Below are positions 38,057 through 47,535 of a DNA stretch of 64,000 bases, piece after piece. Source of the DNA: Paenibacillus sp. FSL R5-0766 (GTDB lineage: Bacteria; Bacillota; Bacilli; Paenibacillales; Paenibacillaceae). The position numbers were made by a program, and so were the translations under genes. Numbering within the stretch: position 1 is the stretch's first letter; each line of letters starts with the position of its first letter. Location: positions 2,046,001 through 2,110,000 of the forward strand of contig NZ_CP150227.1 of NCBI RefSeq assembly GCF_037971845.1, written 5' to 3'. The notes under the pieces were generated by a model. That model did no database searches. It saw only the letters and a list, made by a program, of their open reading frames with translations, and was not told the origin of the DNA.

Positions 38057-38929
38057 ATGATGACTCAAAACGTGCTTGCGCCCTCAGGGTCTCCCCAACT
38101 CATTCGCTGGACCAAACGAACGGTACTTTGGTTGTTTTTGACCGCAATCGCTCTGCTGTCGTTGTTCCCCATCATACTTGTATTGCTTGGTTCCTTCAAA
38201 ACAAACCAGGAATTGACAGGAGGAGCTACCATTTGGCCGAAGATTTGGCAGTTCTCCAACTACGCTCAGGCTTGGAAAACGGCCAATTTTTCGGGTTTTA
38301 CGATGAACAGCGTGTTTGTTAGCATCAGTACAACAGTTGGCACGCTGCTGGTAGCTTCGATGTCAGCCTACGCTGTGGATCGAGTGAATTTCAAAGGGAA
38401 AAAGGGGTACACCCTGCTCATGGCATCTACTCTGTTTATTTCCATAGGCGCAGTTGTGCTGCGTCCGCAATTTGACCTCATGGTCAAGCTGGGGCTGAAT
38501 ACCACATTGTGGGGCGTTATTATTATACTGATCAGCGCACACGCTGCCACATATTTTATTCTGATTGGTTTCTTCAAGAGCATCCCGCGCGAACTGGATG
38601 AAGCCGCGATGATTGATGGTTGTAATTTCTTCACCACATACTGGCGAATTATTCTTCCACTCCTGCGCCCCGGACTCGCCGTTGCAGGTCTGGGTGTATT
38701 TCAGAGTTCATGGAATGAATATATTCTTCCTTTTGTGTTCACCATGAGCAATCCGGACTTGCAGACTTTGCCGGTTGGGCTGGCTAATCTGCGATATGGC
38801 ATCGGAGCTGCGGCTGAGGTCCAACTGATGATGGCCGGAGCCTGTCTGTCCATTTTGCCGCTGCTCATCGTGTATATTTTTGCCAACAAATCATTCATGC
38901 AGGTGACCTTGGGAGCTGTGAAAGGATAG
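38057..38929 (+). CDS. Sugar ABC transporter permease (MalG type)
   Basis: A 290-residue partner permease with six hydrophobic segments and the EAA loop PRELDEAAMIDGCNFFTTY. AGGAGG (38046-38051) serves two adjacent ATGs, 38057 and 38060; either could be the start. Together with the 37147 gene it forms the membrane channel of an importer. No ATPase gene is present in the locus; in Firmicutes such systems usually share a common MsmX-type ATPase encoded elsewhere. Confidence 0.93.
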   Translation: MMTQNVLAPSGSPQLIRWTKRTVLWLFLTAIALLSLFPIILVLLGSFKTNQELTGGATIWPKIWQFSNYAQAWKTANFSGFTMNSVFVSISTTVGTLLVASMSAYAVDRVNFKGKKGYTLLMASTLFISIGAVVLRPQFDLMVKLGLNTTLWGVIIILISAHAATYFILIGFFKSIPRELDEAAMIDGCNFFTTYWRIILPLLRPGLAVAGLGVFQSSWNEYILPFVFTMSNPDLQTLPVGLANLRYGIGAAAEVQLMMAGACLSILPLLIVYIFANKSFMQVTLGAVKG

Positions 38930-39033
38930 GCGTGAGCACAATCATGGAAACGGTTTTACGGGTAATTCCACTGTGCTATACTCATTTTAATTCACAGCGG
39001 ACGGGCCAAGCCGTGTTCAAGGAGCGAGCGCCG

Positions 39034-40785
39034 ATGATATTCGACTTTTATAAAATGTCCCTGAAAAAAAGAATACAGTTGCTGTACATTTTTCTCGTTG
39101 TCTTGTGCATCAGTGTGACCGGGATATGCTCTTATCTCTTTGCTGCACGAAGCATTGAGCAGAATGCACTTGAACTGAAACAAAGCATTCTGAACAAATC
39201 AGTGCAGGTTATGGATGAACATCTAAGGCACATTGTTGTATCCTCTTTTTCTTTTATGCTCAATGAAGCATTCACCCAGGTCATGAAGGACGTGGGGGAA
39301 AATAAAACATCTCATTATTATCAGAATCTCTCACTGCTGCAAACATCTTTTGCTCAATTGAAGCTTGTAGAGCCACTGATTGATACTGCCTATCTGACAA
39401 CACCCATCGGTGATTTTTTCTCCACCAAAGATTTTCCGAATCGCAATAATTCGTTCAAGAGGGAATACGGACGCTACGTGAAGCTCCAAGGCTGGAATAC
39501 GATGTGGTTTGGTTCACATCAGAGTCAATTATTTCAATCCCAAGGAAATGTGTTATCTCTGTTGCTCAAACCCATTGTGATCGATAATCATACCTATTCG
39601 AATGTATATATGGTCGTCAATATGAAGGAAGAGGCGATGCGAGACATTCTGACGCAGGATCTCATGAATAACCAGATTCAACTGTTTTTGCTGCACAAAA
39701 ACGGAAATGAAGTCATTCGGCCCAGGTCCCGAAATGACGATTTCATTATGGAGCCTGACTTTACCCAACAGTTTAGCCGTGACGATGCTGGAGATTTTAC
39801 CTACAGGAACGAGCAGGGGGAGGACATGCTTGTTAACTATTCGGCATTGTCGATGAACGAGGATTGGGTCATGGTAAGTGTGCAGTCCAAGGCTGACTTG
39901 TTGTCCCCCCTCCAAAAGATACGCTGGCTGATCATCCTGATTATGTTGTTTTGCATTTTACTCGCACTCGGATTGTCCAGGCTAGTGGCCTCCGCTCTGC
40001 TGAAGCCGCTGAACAAACTGCGACGCCTGATGGTTGAGGTGGAGTCCAATGATCTGGATGTACGGTTTCGCAGCAAGTATGACGATGAAGTCAGCGCTGT
40101 AGGGCATCGTTTCAATCGGATGTTGGACCAGATTCAGATTCTGTTTGAAGAAGTACGGACAACGGAGCAAGACAAACGGCGGTTTGAAGTCAAGGCGCTT
40201 CAGGCGCAGGTTGATCCTCATTTCCTCTACAATACGCTGAATACGATGTTCTGGAAAAGTGAGAGCGGAGAGAAGAAGGATGTAAGTGAGATGATCGTCT
40301 CCTTATCCTTATTATTCCGTCTGGGACTGAATGATGGGAAAGACATCACCAGTGTGGAGCAGGAGATCAAACATGTCGAACAATACATGCAGCTTCAGCA
40401 AAAATGTTACGAGGATCTGTTCGTTTATCGAATTGAGGTGGGAGACCCCTCTTGTTACGCTGTTGATATTTTAAAAATATTGCTTCAGCCCTTGGTCGAG
40501 AATTCCATCCTGCATGGATTCAATGACAAAGAAGATTTGGGCGTTATCCTGATCCGCATTCATCGTCAGGGTGACACACTACGGCTGGAGGTGGCTGACA
40601 ATGGATGTGGGATGGATGTAGCCAGCATCTATGCTGAGGATGTTCCTGACGGGGGACGCAAAGGTTATGCCCTATCCAATCTCCATGGCAGATTAAGCCT
40701 GCACTATGGGGATGTGGCCTCAATTGTATTTCATAGCAGTACAGATGTGGGAACAACGGTTGTTATCACGATTCCGATCACCTGA
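39034..40785 (+). CDS. Sensor histidine kinase, YesM type
   Basis: A 583-residue membrane kinase. Helix one is near residues 10-30, an extracytoplasmic sensor follows, and a second helix lies near residues 295-315 ahead of a HAMP domain. The phosphorylated histidine is H396 in VDPHFLYNTLN, the His_kinase motif of this family; the ATPase domain has NSILHGFND and DNGCGMD. AAGGAG lies nine bases before the ATG at 39034; the frame is open upstream to 38932 but without support. It works with the AraC-type regulator 11 bases downstream, most likely sensing the oligosaccharide that the neighbouring transporter imports. Confidence 0.92.
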   Translation: MIFDFYKMSLKKRIQLLYIFLVVLCISVTGICSYLFAARSIEQNALELKQSILNKSVQVMDEHLRHIVVSSFSFMLNEAFTQVMKDVGENKTSHYYQNLSLLQTSFAQLKLVEPLIDTAYLTTPIGDFFSTKDFPNRNNSFKREYGRYVKLQGWNTMWFGSHQSQLFQSQGNVLSLLLKPIVIDNHTYSNVYMVVNMKEEAMRDILTQDLMNNQIQLFLLHKNGNEVIRPRSRNDDFIMEPDFTQQFSRDDAGDFTYRNEQGEDMLVNYSALSMNEDWVMVSVQSKADLLSPLQKIRWLIILIMLFCILLALGLSRLVASALLKPLNKLRRLMVEVESNDLDVRFRSKYDDEVSAVGHRFNRMLDQIQILFEEVRTTEQDKRRFEVKALQAQVDPHFLYNTLNTMFWKSESGEKKDVSEMIVSLSLLFRLGLNDGKDITSVEQEIKHVEQYMQLQQKCYEDLFVYRIEVGDPSCYAVDILKILLQPLVENSILHGFNDKEDLGVILIRIHRQGDTLRLEVADNGCGMDVASIYAEDVPDGGRKGYALSNLHGRLSLHYGDVASIVFHSSTDVGTTVVITIPIT

Positions 40786-40796
40786 GGAGGGGCAGT

Positions 40797-42401
40797 ATGG
40801 GCCAATTGACGATGTGTGTTATGGATGATATCCAGGCAGTTGTAAAGGGCATATCTTCAACTATTCCGTGGGAAGATCATCAGGTTCGGATTGTAGGCAC
40901 GGCGGGCAATGGAGAGCACGGTTGGTCCTTGTTGCTGGAGCAGCAACCCGACATCGTGATTAGTGATATCAGGATGCCCAAGCTGAGCGGACTGGAGCTA
41001 ATGAAGCGGGCATTGGATGCCGGACTGCGAGCCAAATTTATTTTCATCAGTGGTTATTCGGATTTTCAATATGCACAGGAGGCCATCAAGCTGGGGGCAT
41101 CGGATTATTTGCTCAAACCGTTTACCCCTGAAGAAATACTCGGTGCGGTGTTGAAGGTAAGACAGGTGATTAAGGAAGAGCAGGCACAGTGCAAACAGTT
41201 GGAACAGTTGGAGCAGAAGGTGGAGAGCAGCAACCAGTACGAGCGTCACAGTTATCTACTGGGCTTGTTGCGTCATGAAGTCGGGGGATTCCTGAATGAA
41301 AGTCACTGGAACGAGCTGCATATTGATCTCGATTCCTCCAATCTTCTCGTCATGGTCATCGAGGTGGATGGTTATACGCGATATGGTTACACGATGCATC
41401 TGGATGCCGAAATCGTTCCTTTTGCGGTCCAAAATATTGTGGGAGAAACCATAAATCGTTATACCAAAGGCGTTGTTTTACGGGAAAACCGATACCGGCT
41501 TGCAGCCATATTGAACACAACAAGCCAGATCGACGTCTCCGAGCTACTGGAGCAATGCCGCCAAAATGTGGAGCGATTCAGCAAAAAAACAGTCTCGATT
41601 GGTGTGGGTACGATTGCCCACAGACCACAGGAAATTTGGACGTCCTACGCACATGCAGATCAGGCGATATCCTATCGTTTTTACAGTGAAGGCAATTGCA
41701 TCCTCCAGTATGCTGAACTGGAGAATCAGGCCTGTGTGGCTCCGATATATCCTCTGGAGAAGGAGAAAGAGCTCTTTTATGCACTGAAATGTGGTAATGA
41801 GAGCACCTGTCACCGCATCATTGATGAAATTCTCGAAGAATGGCAGGTCTCCGAAGGTTTTCCCGAGCCACTCACGATGATTCGTTTGCTGTCTGGACTT
41901 GCTTTTGCCATCTACCGTGCCTTTTGTGATGAGATTACAGCAGAGGAACGCTTGCGTCTGGAGGCCGACCTGACAGTGCTTGAGGCGATGCGTTCCTTGA
42001 CGTTTGAGGGCTGGAGGGGATATATCAAACATTTTAGCAGTATGGGTTGCGAGATTATGGACAAAAAACGACTCACCGATGTCAAACAGGCGATTAGCAA
42101 GGCGCAGGAATATATCAGTTTGAATCTTGCAGAAAATCTGACGTTGCATGCCTGTGCCCAATCCGTACATTTAAGTCCGAGTTACTTTGCCAATGCCTTC
42201 AAAAAGGAAACGGGCATAACGCCGATTCAATATATTACTAAGATGAGGATGGAAAAGGCCAAAGAATTGCTGGTTGCAGGTGTACAGGTGCAAGAGATCT
42301 GCCAGAGGCTGGGTTATGAGGACAGGCCTTATTTCAGCGGTTTGTTCAAGAAATATTGCGGCATGACGCCGACCTGCTTCCGGCAAATGTATGAGAACTG
42401 A
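40797..42401 (+). CDS. Response regulator with AraC-type DNA-binding domain, YesN type
   Basis: A 534-residue regulator. The receiver domain has D10/D11, the phospho-acceptor D57 in VISDIRMPKLSG and the conserved lysine in YLLKPFTPEE. A long central region links to two helix-turn-helix units at the C-terminus: SLNLAENLTLHACAQSVHLS with FKKETGITPIQY, and the final GYEDRPYFSGLFKKY. GAGGAGGGG precedes the ATG. It should activate the downstream binding protein, KdgF and lyase genes, and probably the permeases. Confidence 0.93.
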   Translation: MGQLTMCVMDDIQAVVKGISSTIPWEDHQVRIVGTAGNGEHGWSLLLEQQPDIVISDIRMPKLSGLELMKRALDAGLRAKFIFISGYSDFQYAQEAIKLGASDYLLKPFTPEEILGAVLKVRQVIKEEQAQCKQLEQLEQKVESSNQYERHSYLLGLLRHEVGGFLNESHWNELHIDLDSSNLLVMVIEVDGYTRYGYTMHLDAEIVPFAVQNIVGETINRYTKGVVLRENRYRLAAILNTTSQIDVSELLEQCRQNVERFSKKTVSIGVGTIAHRPQEIWTSYAHADQAISYRFYSEGNCILQYAELENQACVAPIYPLEKEKELFYALKCGNESTCHRIIDEILEEWQVSEGFPEPLTMIRLLSGLAFAIYRAFCDEITAEERLRLEADLTVLEAMRSLTFEGWRGYIKHFSSMGCEIMDKKRLTDVKQAISKAQEYISLNLAENLTLHACAQSVHLSPSYFANAFKKETGITPIQYITKMRMEKAKELLVAGVQVQEICQRLGYEDRPYFSGLFKKYCGMTPTCFRQMYEN

Positions 42402-42536
42402 AAACAGATACGGATCGTCATTTTTCCCACCATGCAAAGTCAGAATGTCCCTCACCTCCATGAAAGCGTAGCGATTATTATTACGTTAACGGATAACTCA
42501 AACAGGTTGTCCAGACAAGCATAAGGGGGCATATCA

Positions 42537-43934
42537 ATGGTTAAAAAGTGGATGGTGACTACGCTAAGTGCATTGCTGGCGCTAAGTTTGGCAGGTTGTT
42601 CTGCTGACAGTGGTACTTCGGCAAATAGCGAATCGGGGACCAGCGGGGAGAATGCCGGAGGGAAAACCAAAATCATATATTGGACACCGGACCGCCATGA
42701 TGCTGATTTTATGAAATCCAAGATCGATGAGTTCAACCAGACGAACAAGGACAACATTGAAGTGGAGATGACCGTGATGGGGGACAACTATCCACAGGCG
42801 GTCGATATTGCTTTTGCCAGCAAGCAGGCACCCGATGTGCTGCAAGTTAATGATTTTCAGACGTATTATCAGAAGGGGTATCTCGCCCCGATCGATGGAT
42901 ACATGAGTGATGAGATGAAGGCCGTGTTTAAAGACAGCTTGATTGAAAATAAAAACACGATTGATGGAAAAATATATTCCCTCCCCAATACAGGGCAGGT
43001 CTGGCGGCTTGTGTATAACAAAGATATTTTCAAAAAGGCAGGGATCGAGAGTCCGCCAAAAACGTTGGCTGAGATGGTTGCGGATGCCAAAAAAATTACC
43101 GAAGTTGGTAAAAGTGAAGGTATCTATGGCTTTGCCAGCCCGTTCAAGAGCAGCAGCGGCTTCTGGAGAGCAGCCAATACGATTGCAGGTGCAAGCAATA
43201 ATGTTGGTATTGATGGTTACAACTACAAGACAGGCCAATTTGATTTTGGGATGTACAAGGATATCGCAATGGCGCTTCGTCAGATGAATCAGGATGGCAG
43301 CATGTTGCCAGGGGTAGAAAGTCTGGACATCGATCCACTCAGAGCCCAGTTTGCTCAAGGAAAAATCGGAATGTACATTAACCACTCCGGTGAACCAGGG
43401 GTATATAAAGATCAGTTTCCTACCAAAGAAAATTGGGCAGCGGCTCCTGTGCCAACAAATGATGGAACGATCAAGGGCGCTTCACAAGTCATCGGGGGCT
43501 CCTACATCGGCATCAATGCAGATTCTGCCAACAAGGAAGCGGCATGGAAGTTTATGGAGTATGTATACAGCACTGATCTTCAGAGTGAGTATTACGAAAA
43601 GGGATACGGAATCTCACTGATTCCTGCTGTACTAAGCTCTGACAAAAAACCAAGCATACCGGGCATTGAAGGTTTCCTGCCCAAACGTTATGATGCCATT
43701 TTCCCGGCAAATCCAAGTGTGGTGACTGAGAGTTCACTGGAAGGCACCAAATGGGGTGAGGCTTTTTCAATCTTTGTATTCACGGGTGGCGATCTCGATG
43801 CTGTGATCAAGGATCTGGATACAAGGTACAATGCAGCTCTGGAGAAAACCAAAGCGGCAGGGCTGACCAACATAACTGCTGATCCATCGTTTGATTCTTC
43901 CAAGCTTCAGGGTAAATTGTCCACAGAAGACTAA
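42537..43934 (+). CDS. Extracellular sugar-binding lipoprotein of the ABC importer
   Basis: A 465-residue family 1 solute-binding protein. The signal peptide ends in the lipobox LAGC with C21 as the lipid-modified residue, followed by a Ser/Gly/Asn-rich linker. The body shows YWTPDRHDADFMKSKIDEFN, PDVLQVNDFQTYYQKGY and GIYGFASPF, the usual layout for oligosaccharide binders. AAGGGGG precedes the ATG. It follows the two-component genes, serving the permeases at 37147-38929. Confidence 0.93.
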   Translation: MVKKWMVTTLSALLALSLAGCSADSGTSANSESGTSGENAGGKTKIIYWTPDRHDADFMKSKIDEFNQTNKDNIEVEMTVMGDNYPQAVDIAFASKQAPDVLQVNDFQTYYQKGYLAPIDGYMSDEMKAVFKDSLIENKNTIDGKIYSLPNTGQVWRLVYNKDIFKKAGIESPPKTLAEMVADAKKITEVGKSEGIYGFASPFKSSSGFWRAANTIAGASNNVGIDGYNYKTGQFDFGMYKDIAMALRQMNQDGSMLPGVESLDIDPLRAQFAQGKIGMYINHSGEPGVYKDQFPTKENWAAAPVPTNDGTIKGASQVIGGSYIGINADSANKEAAWKFMEYVYSTDLQSEYYEKGYGISLIPAVLSSDKKPSIPGIEGFLPKRYDAIFPANPSVVTESSLEGTKWGEAFSIFVFTGGDLDAVIKDLDTRYNAALEKTKAAGLTNITADPSFDSSKLQGKLSTED

Positions 43935-44001
43935 TAAACGTTCATAGCGGCCGTGGTTTAACAACTTCGGTCGCTTATTCACAAGGAAAGGGGAAAAGCA
44001 A

Positions 44002-44337
44002 ATGATTATTAATCATAAGTCTATCGATGCACATATCGTGAACGAAACGAGTTCCCGGAAGATCTTGGGTATGGGCGGTACATTAATGATGGTGGAGGTT
44101 ACCTTTGCTAAAGGTGGTATTGGAGAAGTTCACTCCCATGATGCGCACGAGCAGGTCAGCTACATCGTCAAAGGTAGCTTTGAGGTACAGGTCGGTGAAG
44201 AAACTTGCATCTTAAAAGCAGGGGACAGCTTCTATGCTGGTTATAACGTCCCGCATGGGGTCAAGGCACTGGAGGACTCCGTCATTCTGGATGTGTTTAC
44301 CCCGTTCCGTCAGGATTTCCTTGAGGCGTCCCAATGA
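44002..44337 (+). CDS. kdgF: Cupin protein KdgF-like (unsaturated uronate linearisation)
   Basis: A 111-residue single-domain cupin. Metal ligands are visible in HSHDAHEQVSYIVKG and in NVPHGV, with GDSFYAG between, and the end DVFTPFRQDFL is typical of KdgF. KdgF speeds the opening of 4,5-unsaturated uronates released by polysaccharide lyases to the linear keto form. Its TGA overlaps the ATG of the lyase gene (ATGA), strongly linking the two. AAGGAAAGGGG precedes its ATG. Confidence 0.88.
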   Translation: MIINHKSIDAHIVNETSSRKILGMGGTLMMVEVTFAKGGIGEVHSHDAHEQVSYIVKGSFEVQVGEETCILKAGDSFYAGYNVPHGVKALEDSVILDVFTPFRQDFLEASQ

Positions 44338-46256
44338 GCGATTTTTACCTTTCGGCAACGGATCTGCAACGGGCTGCCCAATATTATGAAAAACATTTTC
44401 CGGAAGAAGCCCGAAATTCGCTCACAATTGCCAATCGTGCCATCCTGAATGAATTTATCGTTCCTTATACCAACGATCTGAATCGCTGGATTCCGATGGG
44501 GACACCTGTGGACTGGCTTCACAACCCGACCAATGATCTGGAGTTCACATGGGGCATCAATCGACACTGGCATATGCTCGATCTGGGCAAGGCGTATCTG
44601 ATGAAGGGCAATCCGCTATATGTAACAGCATTTATTGACCACTTCCGTAGCTGGAGACAGCAAAACCCGGTACCTGTAAATCTGGTTTATGACGAGGCTG
44701 TGTTCTTTCAAAAACCCGGTCCGTGGCGCCTGCTGGAGACGGGACTACGTGTGCAGTCCTGGATATCGGCATATAAATATATGGAAGCGAGTTCGCTGAT
44801 AGACGAAGGCTTTCAGGCGGAGTTCCGACAAGGTCTGGACGAGCACGCCGAGTTTTTGACCCGTTACCTCGGCAACACGGAAATCAATCATGCCATTATG
44901 CATATGCAAGGCTTGTTCATGATCGCTACGTTCTACCACCAGCACCCGCGAAGTCCACACTGGCGTCAAGTGGCGATGGAACGTCTTGAGCTGTGTTTGC
45001 TACATCAGTTGGGTGAAGAGGGAATACAGGTTGAACTGACAACACATTACCACAATGCCAGCATCGAGATGTTTGGCACCCCGTATCGGTTGGGTGAGAT
45101 TTCAGGACATCCCTTCTCGGCATGGTATGCCCGCTGTCTACGCCAAATGGCAGCATTTACTGAGGCGCTGATCCGACCAGATCATCAGTCTACGGGTATT
45201 GGTGATTCGGATTGGGTTGGCGATGGACGACAACGACTGACCCTGCTTGGAGCGATCCTGGACGATGATGATTTGATGGCTCGCGGAACGGATAGCTCGG
45301 AGTGTCTTTGGTTGCTGGGTGTGGAGAAATATGAGCGATGCCTCCAACTACAGGCTTCTTCTTCTCCGGCTTTGTCGAGCCGGGCTTTTCCGCAGACAGG
45401 ATATTATGTTATGAGGGACAAGTATCAATATCTTTTTTTTGATGCGGCTGCCATGGGTGGAGCACACGGACATGCAGATGCGCTGAATGTGGAGTGGATG
45501 TGGAAGAATCAGCTTTTCTTCACGGACACCGGACGTTATACGTATGAAGAAGGGAAATGGCGTCGGTATTTCAAAAGTACGCGGGCGCACAATACCGTCA
45601 CCGTGGATGGTCTGAATCAGACACCTTATCTCTCCACACAGCAATGGGGTGAACCGGAGGCTCAGGCCACAACGTTACGTTGGGAGAGCAATGACAGCTA
45701 TCATTTCATTGATGCTTCACAGGATGGATATACACATTTGCCAGATCCAGTTACACATCGCCGGTGGATGCTGGCAGGGGTGGAGATCCCTATACTACTA
45801 ATTGTGGATTGGCTGGAGGCAGAAGCAGAGCATACGCTGGAGCAACGTTTTCACCTGCATCCGCAAGCGGATATTGCGTTGAGAATCAATGAAGCTGGAG
45901 AATTGACGGCGGATATGAGCTATGAGGCATCTTCCATAACGCTGACGATGCAATGGGTTACGGCAGGCATCGGGAAGGGAGCCTTCGAGTTGACAGAGCA
46001 GCCCGGCTGGGTATCTGAGGTGTATGGTTCCAAGTCGGAAACATCGGTCATTCAGGGCAAGACTGATTTCTCGGGAAAAGTGGGTATTCTGACGTTGTGC
46101 CTGCCTGCGGATCATATTGACCAGGTTACATGTGTTACCACATGCCAACTAGAACCTGACCTGATGAGATTGGCATTATCTTATGTGCAAGGTGAGGAAA
46201 AAGGGTATATTGTGATTGACAACGACACGCTGCAATGGACGAAAGAACAGAAATAA
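44334..46256 (+). CDS. Heparinase II/III family polysaccharide lyase, cytoplasmic
   Basis: A 640-residue lyase. Residues about 20-340 form an alpha-helical toroid with the candidate catalytic asparagine and histidine in NTEINHAIMHMQG and tyrosine in TTHYHNASIEMFG; residues 360-640 form the beta-sandwich heparinase domain with AAMGGAHGHADALNVEW. No signal peptide is present, so it should cut imported oligosaccharides by beta-elimination inside the cell, producing unsaturated uronates for KdgF. The substrate could be a heparin- or hyaluronan-like glycan, alginate or another uronide; the sequence alone does not decide. A long terminator follows. Confidence 0.88.
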   Translation: MSDFYLSATDLQRAAQYYEKHFPEEARNSLTIANRAILNEFIVPYTNDLNRWIPMGTPVDWLHNPTNDLEFTWGINRHWHMLDLGKAYLMKGNPLYVTAFIDHFRSWRQQNPVPVNLVYDEAVFFQKPGPWRLLETGLRVQSWISAYKYMEASSLIDEGFQAEFRQGLDEHAEFLTRYLGNTEINHAIMHMQGLFMIATFYHQHPRSPHWRQVAMERLELCLLHQLGEEGIQVELTTHYHNASIEMFGTPYRLGEISGHPFSAWYARCLRQMAAFTEALIRPDHQSTGIGDSDWVGDGRQRLTLLGAILDDDDLMARGTDSSECLWLLGVEKYERCLQLQASSSPALSSRAFPQTGYYVMRDKYQYLFFDAAAMGGAHGHADALNVEWMWKNQLFFTDTGRYTYEEGKWRRYFKSTRAHNTVTVDGLNQTPYLSTQQWGEPEAQATTLRWESNDSYHFIDASQDGYTHLPDPVTHRRWMLAGVEIPILLIVDWLEAEAEHTLEQRFHLHPQADIALRINEAGELTADMSYEASSITLTMQWVTAGIGKGAFELTEQPGWVSEVYGSKSETSVIQGKTDFSGKVGILTLCLPADHIDQVTCVTTCQLEPDLMRLALSYVQGEEKGYIVIDNDTLQWTKEQK

Positions 46257-46265
46257 AAACAGTGA

Positions 46266-46313
46266 AGCAGGAGTCTATGCTCGCACTTGGCGAACATAGA
46301 CTCCTGCTTTTTC
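46266..46313 (+). terminator. Bidirectional terminator between the lyase and the YheC/D array
   Basis: AGCAGGAGTCTATG pairs exactly with CATAGACTCCTGCT across an 18-base loop, followed by TTTTTC. Confidence 0.88.
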
Positions 46314-46321
46314 TAATCCAC

Positions 46322-47500
46322 TCATTTGAGTTTCCTTTTTCTTTTTACTCTGGTGGATTTTTGCGAAACGGGCCTGGGAATGGCTGGTTTTCTGGACATT
46401 CCGGGAGGTCTGTTGCGATATACATATAAGGCATACTCCAGCGGTTGAGTGATGGCTTTATAATAGATATCCCGCTCCCCGATGCGAGCGAATACTTCAC
46501 GCGCAGGTTTGGGATTAACTTCAAGCAGGTAGATACGTCCACTTCTGTCAATCGCCAAATCGAGTGCCAGCTCACACAGGTCGCCATACGTATCTTCCAG
46601 AAACGAAGCAACATCAATGCCAAACGTCTCTGCAGTTGTGTTAATTTCTGCCCGGAGGTCGTCATCTTCGATCCATTGCTTCATGAGTCGGTTCATCGCT
46701 ATTGCCTGACCGCCGCCATGCAGATTGGAGGTCACGCTTTTTTCTGCACCCATGCGTCCAGCACATCCAGTAAGCTCCCATTGTCCTTCACCATTCTTCT
46801 GAACGAGCATGCGATAATCATGCACACGTCCATTCGGAAGCTGAAGTTGAATGCCCTTTTGTACAAGATACTTGTCTTTCATGTTCCAGTGCTGGAGCAA
46901 CGCGCCAAGTCGTGATAAATGAACTTTACGTGGAGTGATGATACGGCGCTTCTGATCCCGCCCCTGAACAAGCACCGTATTAGCCTCACTACTGCTGCGT
47001 TCAATGCGCAGAATACCACGTCCGCCTGTTCCATTAATGGGTTTGAGATAGACCAGGGAAGAAACTTTGAGCATCCGGTTTACATCGGACATATCCTGAA
47101 ATAGAGCGGTTTCCGGCAGGTGTTCACGAAAGTTGGCTTTTTGCAAAAGGGTCTGGTGAATGGTCCATTTATTGCGCAGTGGCCTGTTCAGAAAGAGCAG
47201 ATGCCCATATTTCTCACGAAAAGCCAGCAATTGCTGGAACCTTCGGTTACGCTGAATCCGGCAGCGATCAAAGATCAGGTCCGGGAATGATCGCCACTCC
47301 CTGGACCAGCCTTTTCCCTCATGAAAAACCATGGCTTCAATTTGTTTGCCGCCGGGGTGTACGTCGGCTGGTGTGAATACATAGATATCGAGTCCCCGCT
47401 TGCGCCCTTCAAGAATCATTCTGCGATAGACGCTTCGTTCTTCAAGAGCGCGATGTTCATTTAAGTACAACGTCATAATGCCCAGAACAGGTGAGGACAC
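46322..47500 (-). CDS. YheC/YheD family ATP-grasp protein, paralogue 1 (short form)
   Basis: A 392-residue member of the YheC/YheD endospore-coat-associated ATP-grasp family. Nucleotide-binding features: glycine-rich loop GTGGRGILRI, MLVQKNGEGQW, and the metal-binding end LLEVNPKP. It shares SNLHGGG with paralogue 4 and lacks the N-terminal extension of paralogues 3 and 5. GTG at 47500 lies six bases after AAGGTGA; a TTG at 47506 is too close. Last of five consecutive genes on the minus strand. The ligated substrate is not known for this family. Confidence 0.85.
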   Translation of the reverse strand: MSSPVLGIMTLYLNEHRALEERSVYRRMILEGRKRGLDIYVFTPADVHPGGKQIEAMVFHEGKGWSREWRSFPDLIFDRCRIQRNRRFQQLLAFREKYGHLLFLNRPLRNKWTIHQTLLQKANFREHLPETALFQDMSDVNRMLKVSSLVYLKPINGTGGRGILRIERSSSEANTVLVQGRDQKRRIITPRKVHLSRLGALLQHWNMKDKYLVQKGIQLQLPNGRVHDYRMLVQKNGEGQWELTGCAGRMGAEKSVTSNLHGGGQAIAMNRLMKQWIEDDDLRAEINTTAETFGIDVASFLEDTYGDLCELALDLAIDRSGRIYLLEVNPKPAREVFARIGERDIYYKAITQPLEYALYVYRNRPPGMSRKPAIPRPVSQKSTRVKRKRKLK

Positions 47501-47535
47501 AAACAATCACCTTCTTTTTGCAGTATTCCTGTCTA

